A DNA stretch of 64,000 bases. Source: Streptomyces sp. NBC_01803. GTDB lineage: Bacteria > Actinomycetota > Actinomycetes > Streptomycetales > Streptomycetaceae. Both the position numbers and the translations under genes were made by a program. The notes beneath the pieces were generated by a model, which saw only the letters and a list, made by a program, of their open reading frames with translations, did no database searches and had not been told where the DNA came from. Positions 9,109 to 17,522 of this stretch are shown here, one piece after another; within the stretch, counting starts at the first letter, position 1, and each line of letters opens with the position of its first letter. The stretch lies in assembly GCF_035917415.1 (NCBI RefSeq), contig NZ_CP109073.1:3122501-3186500 (forward strand), written 5' to 3'.

Positions 9109-9332
9109 TGAAAAGCACGTTCGACCTCTCCGGCGCGGAGTGGACGAAGTCCACACACAGCAGCGGCAACGGCGGGCAATGCGTCGAGTGCGCGCGGAAC
9201 CTCGCCGCCGCGACCGGGGCGGTCCCGGTGCGGGACTCGAAGGACCCCAGGGGTCCGGTTCTCGCCTTCACCACGAACGGCTGGACCAGCTTCCTGTCTG
9301 CCGTCGCGTCCGGGGACCTGCACGCCCATTGA
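9108..9332 (+). CDS. DUF397 domain protein, partner of the XRE regulator
   Basis: A 74-residue protein with the DUF397 pattern: W-x-KS-x-HS near the start, CVE in the middle, VRDSKDP, and LAFTTNGWTSFL near the end. Its ATG overlaps the XRE stop (TGATG), so the two are translationally coupled. In this family the small protein is thought to act together with the cognate XRE protein, in an antitoxin-like or developmental role (BldB and WhiJ systems are relatives). Confidence 0.9.
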   Translation: MKSTFDLSGAEWTKSTHSSGNGGQCVECARNLAAATGAVPVRDSKDPRGPVLAFTTNGWTSFLSAVASGDLHAH

Positions 9333-9347
9333 CCCCGGCGGCACGCC

Positions 9348-9383
9348 GAAGCCCCGCTGTCCGAACCAGGACAGCGGGGCTTC
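9348..9383. terminator. Hairpin terminator after the XRE-DUF397 operon
   Basis: Arms 9348-9362 and 9369-9383 are perfect 15-base complements (GAAGCCCCGCTGTCC) with a 6-base loop. It lies between DUF397 (+) and the convergent zinc-ribbon gene (-). Confidence 0.85.
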
Positions 9384-9403
9384 TCACGCGCGGAGCCGGT
9401 GTG

Positions 9404-9706
9404 TCAGGAGGAGAAGAACAGACCGGAGAAGCCGCCCTTGCGGTGGTGCGGGCGGTGGTGCCCGCCGTGGTGCGGGGCTCCCCACGCCGGGCCCGGCTGC
9501 TGGTAGTGCTGCTGCACAGGCGGCGGGGGCGGGGCCGCGTGCTGGGTGTGCGGGGCGTAGTTGGATTCGAGCTGGGTGATGTGCTCCAGCTCGCCGTAGT
9601 CGAGAAAGATCCCCCGGCAGTTGCTGCACTGCTCGATCTGAATCCCGCTCCGGCTGTAGGTGTGCATGGCCGCGCCACACTTGGGACACTGCATCATCGG
9701 CTCCAT
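9404..9706 (-). CDS. TFIIB-type zinc-ribbon protein
   Basis: A 100-residue protein with one zinc ribbon: CPKC (about residues 7-10) and CSNC (27-30), followed by RGIFLDYGELEHI, typical of zf-TFIIB family proteins. The rest is a His/Pro/Gln-rich linker and a C-terminal GGFSGLFFSS. The His-rich segment (HHGGHHRPHHRK) may bind metal. The function is unknown. A second start at 9697 is possible. Confidence 0.75.
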   Translation of the reverse strand: MEPMMQCPKCGAAMHTYSRSGIQIEQCSNCRGIFLDYGELEHITQLESNYAPHTQHAAPPPPPVQQHYQQPGPAWGAPHHGGHHRPHHRKGGFSGLFFSS

Positions 9707-9730
9707 GGTCGACTCGCTGGCTTGTTCACC

Positions 9731-10570
9731 CTACGGCAGCGCGGCTATCCGGACACAGGAGTCGACCAGAGCCTCGCCGACCTCCTCCAGGGTCGCGCCG
9801 TCGGTGCTCGCCCGGACCAGGGCCCGCGCGGCGAGCTGGGCGGTGAGCGCGCGGGCCGGAACGTCCAGCCCGGGCCAGGGATCCTCGCCCGCCCTGCCCG
9901 CCGCCGCCTGGTAGGAGCCCAGCAGCCGGTCCCACTCGCCGGGCCCGATGAGCGCCGCCGCGAACCAGGCGGCGGGCCGGGCCAGGTCCCACGCCGGGTC
10001 GCCGAGGCCGAGGTCGTCCACGTCGATGAGCCGCCACGGACCACCCGGCACCGGGTGACGGACGAGCTGCCCGAAGTGGAAGTCGCCGTGGCACAGCGCC
10101 ACGCCGACCCCCGACGGGGCGGGGAAGTCGATCCGCGACCAGGCCCGTTCGACCGCCCGCCGGGCCGCGGCGAACCGCCGGCCGTCGACGCCCTCGCGCA
10201 TTCTGGCCACCGCGTGCGCCGCCCGGACCGGGCCCCGGGCCGCCGGGAGCGGCCCGAGGCCGTCCAGCGCGGCCGGCGGCACGGCGTGCAGCCGGGCCAG
10301 CAGCGCGCCCGCCGCCTCCCAGGGGATGGCGCCGCGCCCCACCGGCGCGCCGTAGGGCCACCGGGTGACCGGCCGCCCGTCGGCCGACCGCGCCACGGCC
10401 GCGGGCGGCAGCGGCGGCAGCAGGACGCCCGCGACGGCCGGGTGGGCCGCGACCGCCAGCCGCACGGCCAGCGCCGCCGGGTCCGTGTCCGCGGCGTGCG
10501 TCTTGGCCACGGTGCCGCCGGTGCGGATCACCGTGCTCTCGGGACGGTCCGCGAGGACTTCCTCGGTCAT
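9731..10570 (-). CDS. APH-family phosphotransferase
   Basis: A 279-residue kinase-like protein of the aminoglycoside/choline phosphotransferase fold. The catalytic loop is CHGDFHFGQL (HGDxHxxN type with Gln at the last position) and the metal-binding aspartate lies in LIDVDDLGLGDPAWDLA. The substrate is unknown; resistance should not be assumed. The ATG at 10570 is preferred over an in-frame TTG at 10588. It lies just downstream of the potassium channel gene in a mobA-moeA-channel run. Confidence 0.75.
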   Translation of the reverse strand: MTEEVLADRPESTVIRTGGTVAKTHAADTDPAALAVRLAVAAHPAVAGVLLPPLPPAAVARSADGRPVTRWPYGAPVGRGAIPWEAAGALLARLHAVPPAALDGLGPLPAARGPVRAAHAVARMREGVDGRRFAAARRAVERAWSRIDFPAPSGVGVALCHGDFHFGQLVRHPVPGGPWRLIDVDDLGLGDPAWDLARPAAWFAAALIGPGEWDRLLGSYQAAAGRAGEDPWPGLDVPARALTAQLAARALVRASTDGATLEEVGEALVDSCVRIAALP

Positions 10571-10584
10571 GTCTGTCGGCCGGC

Positions 10585-11715
10585 TCAACGGCGCGGAATG
10601 CGCCAGGAGCCGGGCCCGCGCTCACGTCGGTCCTTCTCCGCCGCCTTCTCCGCCGCGGCCTTCGCCTCCTCGGGCCGCACCCGGTGGATGACGACCAGCC
10701 GGTCGGTCAGCTCCAGCGTCGCGGCGCCCGGGTCGTCGAACGGCAGCAGCCGGTGGCCGCGTATCACCGACACCACCAGGTCGTCGCACTCGCGCGGGGA
10801 ACGGCCCGCCTCCGCCTTGGTGACCGGCCGCTCGCGCAGGCTCAGGCCCTTGCTGTGCTGGATCAGGTCCTCCATCACCGCGCCCGAACTCGGGCTGATC
10901 ATCGACAGGCCGAGCAGCCGACCGACGGCGCTGGCGCTGGTGATCACGGAGTCGGCGCCCGACTGCCGCAGCAGCGGCACGTTCTCCTCCTCGCGCACCG
11001 AGGCCACTATCCGCACCGACTTGCTCAACTGCCGCACGGTCAGCGCCACCAGCACCGCCGTGTCGTCGCGCTGGGTGGAGATGACGACCTGCCGGGCCCG
11101 GTCGGCCCTGGCCCGCAGCAGCACGCTGCTGCGGGTGGCGTCCCCCACGACGCCCGCGTAGCCGTCGGCGTTGGCCTGCTCGACGACCCGGCCGCTGGGG
11201 TCCACGACCACGATCTGGTCCTGGCCGAGGCCGCCGCTCATCAGGGTCTCGGCCGCTGATCTGCCCTTCGTGCCGAAGCCGACGATGACGGTGTGATCGC
11301 GCACGTTCTTCCTCCAGTGGGCCTGACGCCACTGATCGCGGGTCCGTTCGGTCAGCACTTCCAGGGTGGTGCCGACCAGGATGATCAGGAACAGCACGCG
11401 GAGCGGGGTGATCAGGAACGTCGTGATCAGCCGCGCGCCGTCGCTCGCCGGGACGATGTCGCCGTAGCCGGTGGTGGAGAGCGACACGGTCACGTAGTAC
11501 AGGACGTCCTGGAAGCCGACCTCGCCGTCGTGGTTGTCCTGGTAGCCGCTCCGGTCCGAGTACACCAGGAGGACGGCCAGGGCCATCACCGCCCCCGCCA
11601 TGCCAAGCCGCCGGATCACCTGCACCAGCGGGCCCGCCACATAGCGCGGCAGAGCGACACCGGGCGACGGGTCGTCCTGCTCGCCGCGGGGCGGCGGGGA
11701 GCCCGGGAGCCTCAT
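10585..11715 (-). CDS. Two-helix potassium channel with RCK/TrkA-N domain
   Basis: A 376-residue channel. Two transmembrane helices (about residues 38-52 and 95-118) flank a pore loop with the selectivity filter TTGYGD. An RCK domain follows, with a Rossmann nucleotide site (VIVGFGTKGRSA) and the TrkA-N pattern to about residue 270; a C-terminal regulatory region completes it. It probably conducts K+ under ligand control. The start overlaps the moeA stop by 4 bases. The last glycine of a classic GxGxxG is Ala. Confidence 0.88.
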   Translation of the reverse strand: MRLPGSPPPRGEQDDPSPGVALPRYVAGPLVQVIRRLGMAGAVMALAVLLVYSDRSGYQDNHDGEVGFQDVLYYVTVSLSTTGYGDIVPASDGARLITTFLITPLRVLFLIILVGTTLEVLTERTRDQWRQAHWRKNVRDHTVIVGFGTKGRSAAETLMSGGLGQDQIVVVDPSGRVVEQANADGYAGVVGDATRSSVLLRARADRARQVVISTQRDDTAVLVALTVRQLSKSVRIVASVREEENVPLLRQSGADSVITSASAVGRLLGLSMISPSSGAVMEDLIQHSKGLSLRERPVTKAEAGRSPRECDDLVVSVIRGHRLLPFDDPGAATLELTDRLVVIHRVRPEEAKAAAEKAAEKDRRERGPGSWRIPRR

Positions 11716-13085
11716 GCGCGGGGCAGGTCGAGCAGGCGAACCTCGTCGCCCGCCGCCACGCCGCCCGGCGGGACGACCGCGAGGGCGGCGGCGGCGGCGA
11801 TGCCGCGCAACATGGCCGGGCCCGCGTAGCTCAACGGCCGGGCGCGGCCCGGCTCGGGCGAGTCGACCGGCACCAGCCGGGTGTCCCTCGGGTGACCGCG
11901 CACCGCGTCGGTGAGCGCCGCGCGCCGCTCGGCGGGCACCGGCCGGTCGGCGAGCGCGCACAGCAGCGGCGCGGCCAGGGTCAGCAGGCCGGAGACGGCG
12001 GCCAGCGGATTGCCCGGGAGGCCCACCAGCGGTCTGCCGCCGGGAAGCTCGGCCAGCAGCATGGGGTGGCCCGGCCGGACCGCGACGCCGCTGACGAGCA
12101 GGTGGGCGCCCAGCCGGCGCAGCACCGCGCGGAGGTGGTCCACGGGTCCGGCGGCGGTGGAGCCGGTGGTGACGATCAGGTCGGCGCGGCTGGTGCTCAC
12201 CGCCTCGTGCAGGGCGTCGGCGTCGTCGCCGAGCCGGCGGGTGACCAGGACGTGGGCGCCGAGCGCGGCGAGCCAGGGGCCGGTCATCGGGCCGAGCGCG
12301 TCGCGGATGCGGCCGTCGTGCGGCAGGCCACGGAAGAGCAGCTCGTCACCGAGGATCAGCACCTCCACGCGCGGCCGGGGGCGGACCGGGAGCTGGTCGT
12401 AGCCGGCGGCGGCGGCCAGGCCGAGCGCCGCGGGGGTGAGCGGGGTGCGGGCCGGGAGCAGCTCGGTGCCGGTGCGGCACTCCTGGCCGCGCGGGCGGAT
12501 GTCGGCGCCCGGCTGCGGGTTGGTGCCGCGCAGCCGGCCCTCCTCCACGGTGCCGTGCTCGGAGCGGAGCACGGCGGTGGTGCCGTCGGGGACGCGGGCA
12601 CCAGTGGCGATCGGCACGGCCTCGCCATCGGTGAGCGGGCGGACGGCCGGGGCGCCGGCCAGCGCGCCGGTGGCGTCGGTCACCCGCCAGGGGCCGGGTC
12701 CGGCGACGGCCCAGCCGTCCATGGCGGAGGTGTCGAACGCGGGCAGGTCGGTGAGCGCGGCCAGCGGCGCGGCCAGCGTGTGGCCGAGCGCCAGGTCGAT
12801 CGGCAGGCGGCGCGGCGGCAGCGGACGGACGCAGCGGTGCGCGGTGGCGCGGGCGCTGTCCCAGGCGGGGCTGACGAGCGCGCAGTCGGCGTCGGCGGCG
12901 GCGTTGGCCGTGGCGGTCGTGGGGTGGGCGGCGGGGCCGGTCCCCGGCCCGGCCCGGTCCTCGCCCGCCGGGTCCGCGCCGGGCGGGACGGGCGGCACCG
13001 GGCGCGCTCGGGCCCCGTCGTGCGAACCGCTCGGCGGCAACGGGCCGTTGGCCAGCGCGAGGGCGTCGTCGAAGTCGTCGATCAC
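11712..13085 (-). CDS. moeA: Molybdopterin molybdotransferase MoeA
   Basis: A 457-residue enzyme that inserts molybdate into adenylated molybdopterin. The family landmarks are FDTSAMDGWAV, a MoCF-type domain with TTGSTAAGPVDHL (TTGGxS-like), and GLPGNPLAAVSG near the C-terminal third. The first 60 residues are an extra Pro/Gly-rich extension. It overlaps mobA upstream and the channel gene downstream by 4 bases each. The TTGST variant replaces the usual TTGG. Confidence 0.9.
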   Translation of the reverse strand: MIDDFDDALALANGPLPPSGSHDGARARPVPPVPPGADPAGEDRAGPGTGPAAHPTTATANAAADADCALVSPAWDSARATAHRCVRPLPPRRLPIDLALGHTLAAPLAALTDLPAFDTSAMDGWAVAGPGPWRVTDATGALAGAPAVRPLTDGEAVPIATGARVPDGTTAVLRSEHGTVEEGRLRGTNPQPGADIRPRGQECRTGTELLPARTPLTPAALGLAAAAGYDQLPVRPRPRVEVLILGDELLFRGLPHDGRIRDALGPMTGPWLAALGAHVLVTRRLGDDADALHEAVSTSRADLIVTTGSTAAGPVDHLRAVLRRLGAHLLVSGVAVRPGHPMLLAELPGGRPLVGLPGNPLAAVSGLLTLAAPLLCALADRPVPAERRAALTDAVRGHPRDTRLVPVDSPEPGRARPLSYAGPAMLRGIAAAAALAVVPPGGVAAGDEVRLLDLPRA

Positions 13086-13933
13086 GGCTGCCGCTCCTGG
13101 CTCCAGGCCTCGCTGAGCGCCGAGATCTTACGGGCCGCGTCGGCCTGCGTGATGCCGTGCAGGGCCGCCGCGTAGCCGATGAGGAACGTCGTCAGCGGGG
13201 CGGCCGGGCGGGCCACGCCGTGCGCGGCGTCGCGGGCGGCGTCGAGCAGCGCGGTGGTGTCCACGTCGGGGTCGATGCCGAGCTCGGCCTTGACCGCGGC
13301 GATCCATTCGTCCAGCACGGTCCCATCGTCCCTGATCCGGGCGCGTGCCGTGGCGATGTCCGCCCAGGTGTCGCAGTCGAGACCGCCGGCGAACGGAACG
13401 CGCCGCAGCGTGAGGCCGGCCAGCGGCAGTCGCAGGGGCAGCCCGGCGAGCGTTCCGTACTCGGCGCGCACCAGGGCGAGTTCCCGGCGGAGCGGCTCGG
13501 CGCGGTAGACGGCGGTGAGCGGCTGGTCGCGCCCCGAGTCGTCCTGGAGCAGCGCGCCGTCGGCCTCCCGGGCGGCGGCCAGCAGCGCGCGGAGCGTGCC
13601 GGGGTCGAGGAACGGCAGGTCGGCGGCGAGCACGGTGACCAGGGGCCGGGTGGTGTGCCGCAGTCCGGCGTCGAGAGCCGCCAGCGGCCCGCCGCCCGGC
13701 GGGTCCTCGCGCGCCCAGACGACGGACCGCGCGGTGGGGCGGCGCGGGCCGACGACGACGCACCGCTCCGCGCCGGCCCCGGCGCAGGCGGCGAGCACCC
13801 GGTCCAGGAGCGTCCGGGCGCCGATCCGGACGCCGGGTTTGTCCGCGCCGCCGAGCCGCCGCGCGGCGCCGCCGGCGAGCACGACGGCCTCGTGCGGGTG
13901 CTGTGATCCGGGTACCGCCCGTCGGGGTGCCAT
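13082..13933 (-). CDS. mobA: MobA-type nucleotidyltransferase fused to a DUF6457-like domain
   Basis: A 283-residue protein. The N-terminal half carries the MobA nucleotidyltransferase signature (VVLAGGAARRLGGADKP; catalytic metal Asp in LAADLPFL), which attaches GMP to molybdopterin. The C-terminal part (about residues 195-283: EWIAAVKAELGIDPDVDT) matches the small DUF6457 domain often fused to or next to MobA in actinobacteria. The start at 13933 precedes the first conserved strand by about 15 residues; the ribosome site is weak. It is first in the mobA-moeA-channel operon. Confidence 0.85.
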   Translation of the reverse strand: MAPRRAVPGSQHPHEAVVLAGGAARRLGGADKPGVRIGARTLLDRVLAACAGAGAERCVVVGPRRPTARSVVWAREDPPGGGPLAALDAGLRHTTRPLVTVLAADLPFLDPGTLRALLAAAREADGALLQDDSGRDQPLTAVYRAEPLRRELALVRAEYGTLAGLPLRLPLAGLTLRRVPFAGGLDCDTWADIATARARIRDDGTVLDEWIAAVKAELGIDPDVDTTALLDAARDAAHGVARPAAPLTTFLIGYAAALHGITQADAARKISALSEAWSQERQP

Positions 13934-13952
13934 ACGGGCACGGTACCCGCCG

Positions 13953-14094
13953 TCACCGGTCCCGTGGCAGGAGCACCGGCCACTCGACCAGATCGGCGAC
14001 GTGCCGCGGGAAGCCGCCCGCCGTGGCGCCGTCGCGGGCGCGGTGGCCGAAGGTGAGGGAGAGCCGCACGACGTGCCGGGGGGGGGCGGCCGGG
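13953..14094 (-). pseudogene. C-terminal remnant of a second 2-oxo-acid dehydrogenase E2
   Basis: About 45 minus-strand codons ending at a stop read as an E2 catalytic C-terminus: VVRLSLTFGHRARDG, then ATAGGFPRHVADLVE. Intact enzymes have TFDHRxxDG; here the Asp before the His is Gly, although the His and catalytic Asp remain. Nothing E2-like lies upstream; the sequence breaks into a G-run at about 14086. It looks like the last piece of a deleted second acyltransferase gene. Confidence 0.7.
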
Positions 14095-14129
14095 CCCTCG
14101 TGCGCCCGGGGCTTCTCCGAGGCGCTGCC

Positions 14130-14393
14130 GGGGGCCGCCCCTTCGCCCTGGTCAGCGGGGACTTCGATGTGCTGCCGCTGGTGCGCACGGCGGACAACAG
14201 AAAGCCGCGCGAGCTGGTCCTGACCCGCGTCCGGGCGATGCCGGCGGTGCTGAGCACCCGCACGTCACCGGTGTTCGAGGAACGCGACCTGCCGCCGGAC
14301 GGGCAGCCCACCGATGAGTTCTCGCGCGGCGCCGGGTCCGAAGGGGACGGGCCGCCGAGCGGCGGACGGGACGCGAGGAGACGAGCGCGATGA
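14130..14393 (+). pseudogene. C-terminal remnant of an Lrp/AsnC-family regulator
   Basis: Plus-strand codons give FALVSGDFDVLPLVRTADN, then a helix and VLSTRTSPVFEERDL, which match the ligand-binding (RAM) domain of Lrp/AsnC regulators. The helix-turn-helix half is absent. The frame continues for about 30 unrelated codons and ends at a TGA overlapping the next gene's ATG. Lrp-type regulators commonly flank bkd operons, which fits the E2 remnant next door. Confidence 0.65.
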
Positions 14394-15007
14394 GACTGAC
14401 CCTGACGGAGTTCCTGACGCTGGACGGCGTCGTGCAGGGGCCGGGCATGCCGGAGGAGGACACCAGCGGTGGGTTCACCCGGGGCGGCTGGTCGTTCCCG
14501 TACGCCGACGAGGACTTCGGGCGGCTGATGACCGGCTGGTTCGAGGAGGCGGACGCCTTCCTGCTCGGCCGCCGGACCTACGACATCTTCGCCGCGCACT
14601 GGCCGAGGGTCACCGATCCGGCGGACCCGATCGCCACCAAGCTGAACGCCCTGCCCAAGTACGTCGCCTCGCGGACGCTGCGGACGGCGGAGTGGCGGAA
14701 CACCACGATCCTTTCCGACGACGTCCCGGCGCGGGTCGCGGAGCTGAAGAAGCGACCGGGGCGGGAGATCGGCATCAGCGGCAGCGCGGAGCTGGCCCGG
14801 TCGCTGCTGGCCGAGGGCCTGATCGACGAGGTACGGCTGCTGTTCCACCCGGTGGTGCTGGGCGGCGGGAAGAAGCTGTTCGCCGAGGGGATCGCGCCGC
14901 TCGCGCTGCGGCTGACCCGCGTCGAGACCACCGCGTCCGGGATCGTGCTGCACGTCTACGAGCCGGCCGGCGCCCCGGAGTACGGCTCGTTCCCGGCCCC
15001 CGAGTAG
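14390..15007 (+). CDS. Dihydrofolate reductase / RibD C-terminal-like reductase
   Basis: A 205-residue single-domain reductase of the RibD_C/DHFR superfamily. Characteristic parts are DGVVQGPGMPEED, FLLGRRTYDIFAAHWP, and EIGISGSAELARSLL...VRLLFHPVVLGGGKKLF. Such stand-alone proteins bind NADPH, but their substrates are mostly unknown. The start is set by the ATG at 14390 with GAGGAGA upstream; it overlaps the stop of the Lrp remnant. Confidence 0.85.
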   Translation: MRLTLTEFLTLDGVVQGPGMPEEDTSGGFTRGGWSFPYADEDFGRLMTGWFEEADAFLLGRRTYDIFAAHWPRVTDPADPIATKLNALPKYVASRTLRTAEWRNTTILSDDVPARVAELKKRPGREIGISGSAELARSLLAEGLIDEVRLLFHPVVLGGGKKLFAEGIAPLALRLTRVETTASGIVLHVYEPAGAPEYGSFPAPE

Positions 15008-15047
15008 CCACGACCGCGACCGCCGCGCGGCACGGCGGCCCGGACGG

Positions 15048-16181
15048 TCAGTGGTCGACCGGGCAGCCGCCGGTGGACCGCTCCCGGGCGTCCTCGTCCA
15101 GGTGGAAGTTGGGGCGCAGCTCGGCCTCGTCGTAGTACCGGTGGAAGACCGGGGTGATGCCGCCCGAGACCGGCGGCACGATCCAGCTCCAGTCGGCGGG
15201 CACGATCCGGCCCTGCTCCCGCTCGCGCGCGAGGTGGGTGAGGAAGCGGCGGGACTCGGTGTGGTGGTCGGTGATCTTGACGCCGGCCGCCTCGAAGGAG
15301 TGCAGGACGGCGATATTCGTCTCGACCAGCGCGCGGTCCCGCCACAGCGTGGACTCGCTGCTGGTGTCGAGGCCGAGGAGGCGGGCGACGACGGGCAGCA
15401 GATCGTAGCGGTCGGGGTCCACGAGGTTGCGCGCGCCGATCTCGGTGCCCATGTACCAGCCGTTGAACGGCGCGAGCGGGTAGTCGACGCCGCCGATGCT
15501 CAGCCGCATGTTGGAGATGGCGGGCACCGCGTACCAGCGCAGGCCCAGCCGCGCGAAGCCGGGGAAGTCGGGGTGGCTGAGCGGCACTTCGAGCACCAGC
15601 TCGCGCGGGACGTCGTAGAGCTGCGGCTTGTCGCCATGGGTCTGGATGACGAGCGGCAGGATGTCGAACCAGCCGCCGGGCGACTGCCACCCCAGGCGGC
15701 GGACGGTCTCGGTGAAGCCGGTCTGCCCCCGGTCGCCGATCGCGGTGCCGTCCTCGGCGCGGTAGCCGGCGTAGCGGACGAGCTGGCTGTTCCACACCAG
15801 CGGCGCGGCGCGGTACGGGGTGGCGGGGGCGAAGATCGAGATCATCGGGCGGACCCGGCCGTCGTTGGTGGCCATCCGCAGGTGATCGCAGAGGTTGGCG
15901 TGGATGTCGTCGGGGGTGACGGCGTTGCGGCGGTCGATGACCCGCAGGCTCTGCCAGTACAACCGGCCTATGCACCGGCTGGAGTTGCGCCAGGCGACGC
16001 GGGCGCCGAAGTCCAGCTCGGCGCGGGTGTGGCGGTAGGTGCCGTAGGTCTCCAGGTGTTCGCGGACCTGACGCAGGCGCATCGACAGCGGCACGGGCTG
16101 GTTGGGGTGCTCGGAGTGGAAGAGCCGGATGAACTCCTCGGCCTCCGTCCAGTCCGGCATCCGCCACTGGTCGTGATGCAT
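15048..16181 (-). CDS. nos: Bacterial nitric oxide synthase oxygenase
   Basis: A 377-residue heme-thiolate oxygenase that makes nitric oxide from L-arginine. The heme-ligand motif is WRNSSRCIGRLYW, with the proximal Cys at residue 70. The substrate region has MRLSIGGVDYPLAPFNGWYMGTEIGARNL-type sequence split over residues 230-260, with the arginine-binding Glu in GTEIG. No reductase domain is present, as in other bacterial enzymes. The ATG at 16181 has GGGGAG a few bases upstream. Nothing nearby resembles thaxtomin genes. A flavohaemoprotein lies 20 kb away. Confidence 0.95.
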   Translation of the reverse strand: MHHDQWRMPDWTEAEEFIRLFHSEHPNQPVPLSMRLRQVREHLETYGTYRHTRAELDFGARVAWRNSSRCIGRLYWQSLRVIDRRNAVTPDDIHANLCDHLRMATNDGRVRPMISIFAPATPYRAAPLVWNSQLVRYAGYRAEDGTAIGDRGQTGFTETVRRLGWQSPGGWFDILPLVIQTHGDKPQLYDVPRELVLEVPLSHPDFPGFARLGLRWYAVPAISNMRLSIGGVDYPLAPFNGWYMGTEIGARNLVDPDRYDLLPVVARLLGLDTSSESTLWRDRALVETNIAVLHSFEAAGVKITDHHTESRRFLTHLAREREQGRIVPADWSWIVPPVSGGITPVFHRYYDEAELRPNFHLDEDARERSTGGCPVDH

Positions 16182-16270
16182 GAGCTCCCCGGTGTCGCGT
16201 GCGTCTGCCGAGCCTGCTGCGTCACCCCCGCCGTGGGCCAGCGTAGTTGATGTGCACCGGCCGAAAACCA

Positions 16271-16519
16271 CTACCGGCGAGTAGGTTTCTCGCCGCCCTG
16301 CCGCGAGCCGACCCGCCAGAAGCGCCAGTTGGCGTCCAGCACGTCCGCGTTGCGCTGCTCCCACTCCGTGGCGGCGCGCACCGCGTCCGACGGGCAGGCC
16401 CACGTCCGGCCGCCGCCGCTGAGCGGGCGGAGGCTGAGCCGGGGACCCGCCCGCCCGGTGATCCGGCCGATCCTGCCGCTCCTCGTGTCCACCACGCATA
16501 CGCCGTCAGCCCAGGCCAT
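16271..16519 (-). CDS. Small conserved hypothetical protein
   Basis: An 82-residue protein beginning MAWADGVCVVDTRSGRIGRI, followed by a glycine-rich strand segment and WACPSDAVRAATEWEQ. It resembles short SH3-like proteins common in Streptomyces (VxDxxTGRVGRV...LRPLxGGxxW pattern). The start at 16519 has GAGGGAG in good position. Function unknown. Confidence 0.6.
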   Translation of the reverse strand: MAWADGVCVVDTRSGRIGRITGRAGPRLSLRPLSGGGRTWACPSDAVRAATEWEQRNADVLDANWRFWRVGSRQGGEKPTRR

Positions 16520-16786
16520 CACGGCTCCCTCGCGTTCCGTTCCGCGTCGTGCCGGGAACCACTGTGGGGGGTCCACGTGTCAGGGGGTGACGAGTTTCCG
16601 CCGCCTTGCGCAACGGAAAACTCCTTCGGGGGACGCGGACCGGGTGAGAAAGGTCCAGGCGTTCGACTCCCCGGCGGTGAGCGAACGCACCGGCGGCGTC
16701 GCGGAACTCGGAGACGCGCGGCGCGGGTTCATGGGATACCTGGAGCCAGCCACCGAACGGCCCCCGAGAGACCGAGGACAGCCATC

Positions 16787-17488
16787 ATGAGCCCGATAAG
16801 CCTGGAGAAGGTCACCGCCACCGCTCCCGACCTGGTCAACCTCTACAAGTCCGCCGGCGTCAGCCTCGGCAAGCACCGGCTGCTGGGCGTGCGCGCCGCC
16901 GTCTACCTGGTCCTCGACCGCTCCGGCTCGATGAAGGACTTCTACCGGGACGGCACCGTGCAGCACCTGGCCGAGCAGGCGCTGGGCCTGGCCGCGCACT
17001 TCGACGACGACGGCGTGGTGCCGACCATTTTCTTCTCCACGGATGTCCATACCCGCGCCGACCTGGCGCTGGGCGCCCACCGGGGCCGGATCGCCGAGAT
17101 CCACGACACCCTGGGCCACATGGGGAAGACCTTCTACGCCAAGGCGATGCGGGCCGTCCTCGACCACTACCTGGCCTCCGGCACCAAGGACCCGGCCTTC
17201 GTGATCTTCCAGACGGACGGCGCCCCGAAGGACAAGGGCGCCACCGCCGCCCTGCTCACCGAGGTGTCGACGCTGCCGGTGTTCTGGCAGTTCATCGGCT
17301 TCGGCGACGACCCGTTCACGTTCCTGCGCAGGCTGGACGACCTGGCCGGACGTGCCGTGGACAACGCGGGCTTCTTCCCGGCCGGGGCGGACCCGCGCGC
17401 CGTCCCGAGCGAGGAGCTGTACGACGCGCTGATGAGCGAGTTCCCCCAGTGGCTGAACGCGGCGCGCGCCGCCGGCGTCCTGTCGTAG
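16787..17488 (+). CDS. VWA-domain protein, TerF-like
   Basis: A 233-residue von Willebrand factor A protein. The MIDAS metal site is visible as LDRSGSM (DxSxS) with the later Thr in GKTFY and Asp in FQTDGAP. It matches the C-terminal half of the TerD-VWA protein at 26963-28288 (VFWQFIGFGDD and VDNAGFF in both). Related TerF proteins sit in tellurite/stress-resistance loci. An upstream 260-base region contains no other gene and probably holds its promoter. Confidence 0.85.
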   Translation: MSPISLEKVTATAPDLVNLYKSAGVSLGKHRLLGVRAAVYLVLDRSGSMKDFYRDGTVQHLAEQALGLAAHFDDDGVVPTIFFSTDVHTRADLALGAHRGRIAEIHDTLGHMGKTFYAKAMRAVLDHYLASGTKDPAFVIFQTDGAPKDKGATAALLTEVSTLPVFWQFIGFGDDPFTFLRRLDDLAGRAVDNAGFFPAGADPRAVPSEELYDALMSEFPQWLNAARAAGVLS

Positions 17489-17522
17489 GGAACGCGGCAC
17501 GAGCACCCGGGGAGCCGCCGCC

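Noticed and set aside
9731..10570. Aminoglycoside resistance gene
   Set aside because: Only the general kinase fold is evident; nothing shows an antibiotic substrate.
9140..11161. 673-codon open frame on the + strand
   Set aside because: It runs across DUF397, the zinc-ribbon, kinase and channel genes in the wrong frame and matches no family.
13082..14953. 623-codon frame extending mobA upstream
   Set aside because: The extension is antisense to the dihydrofolate-reductase-like gene and the Lrp remnant; MobA begins near 13933.
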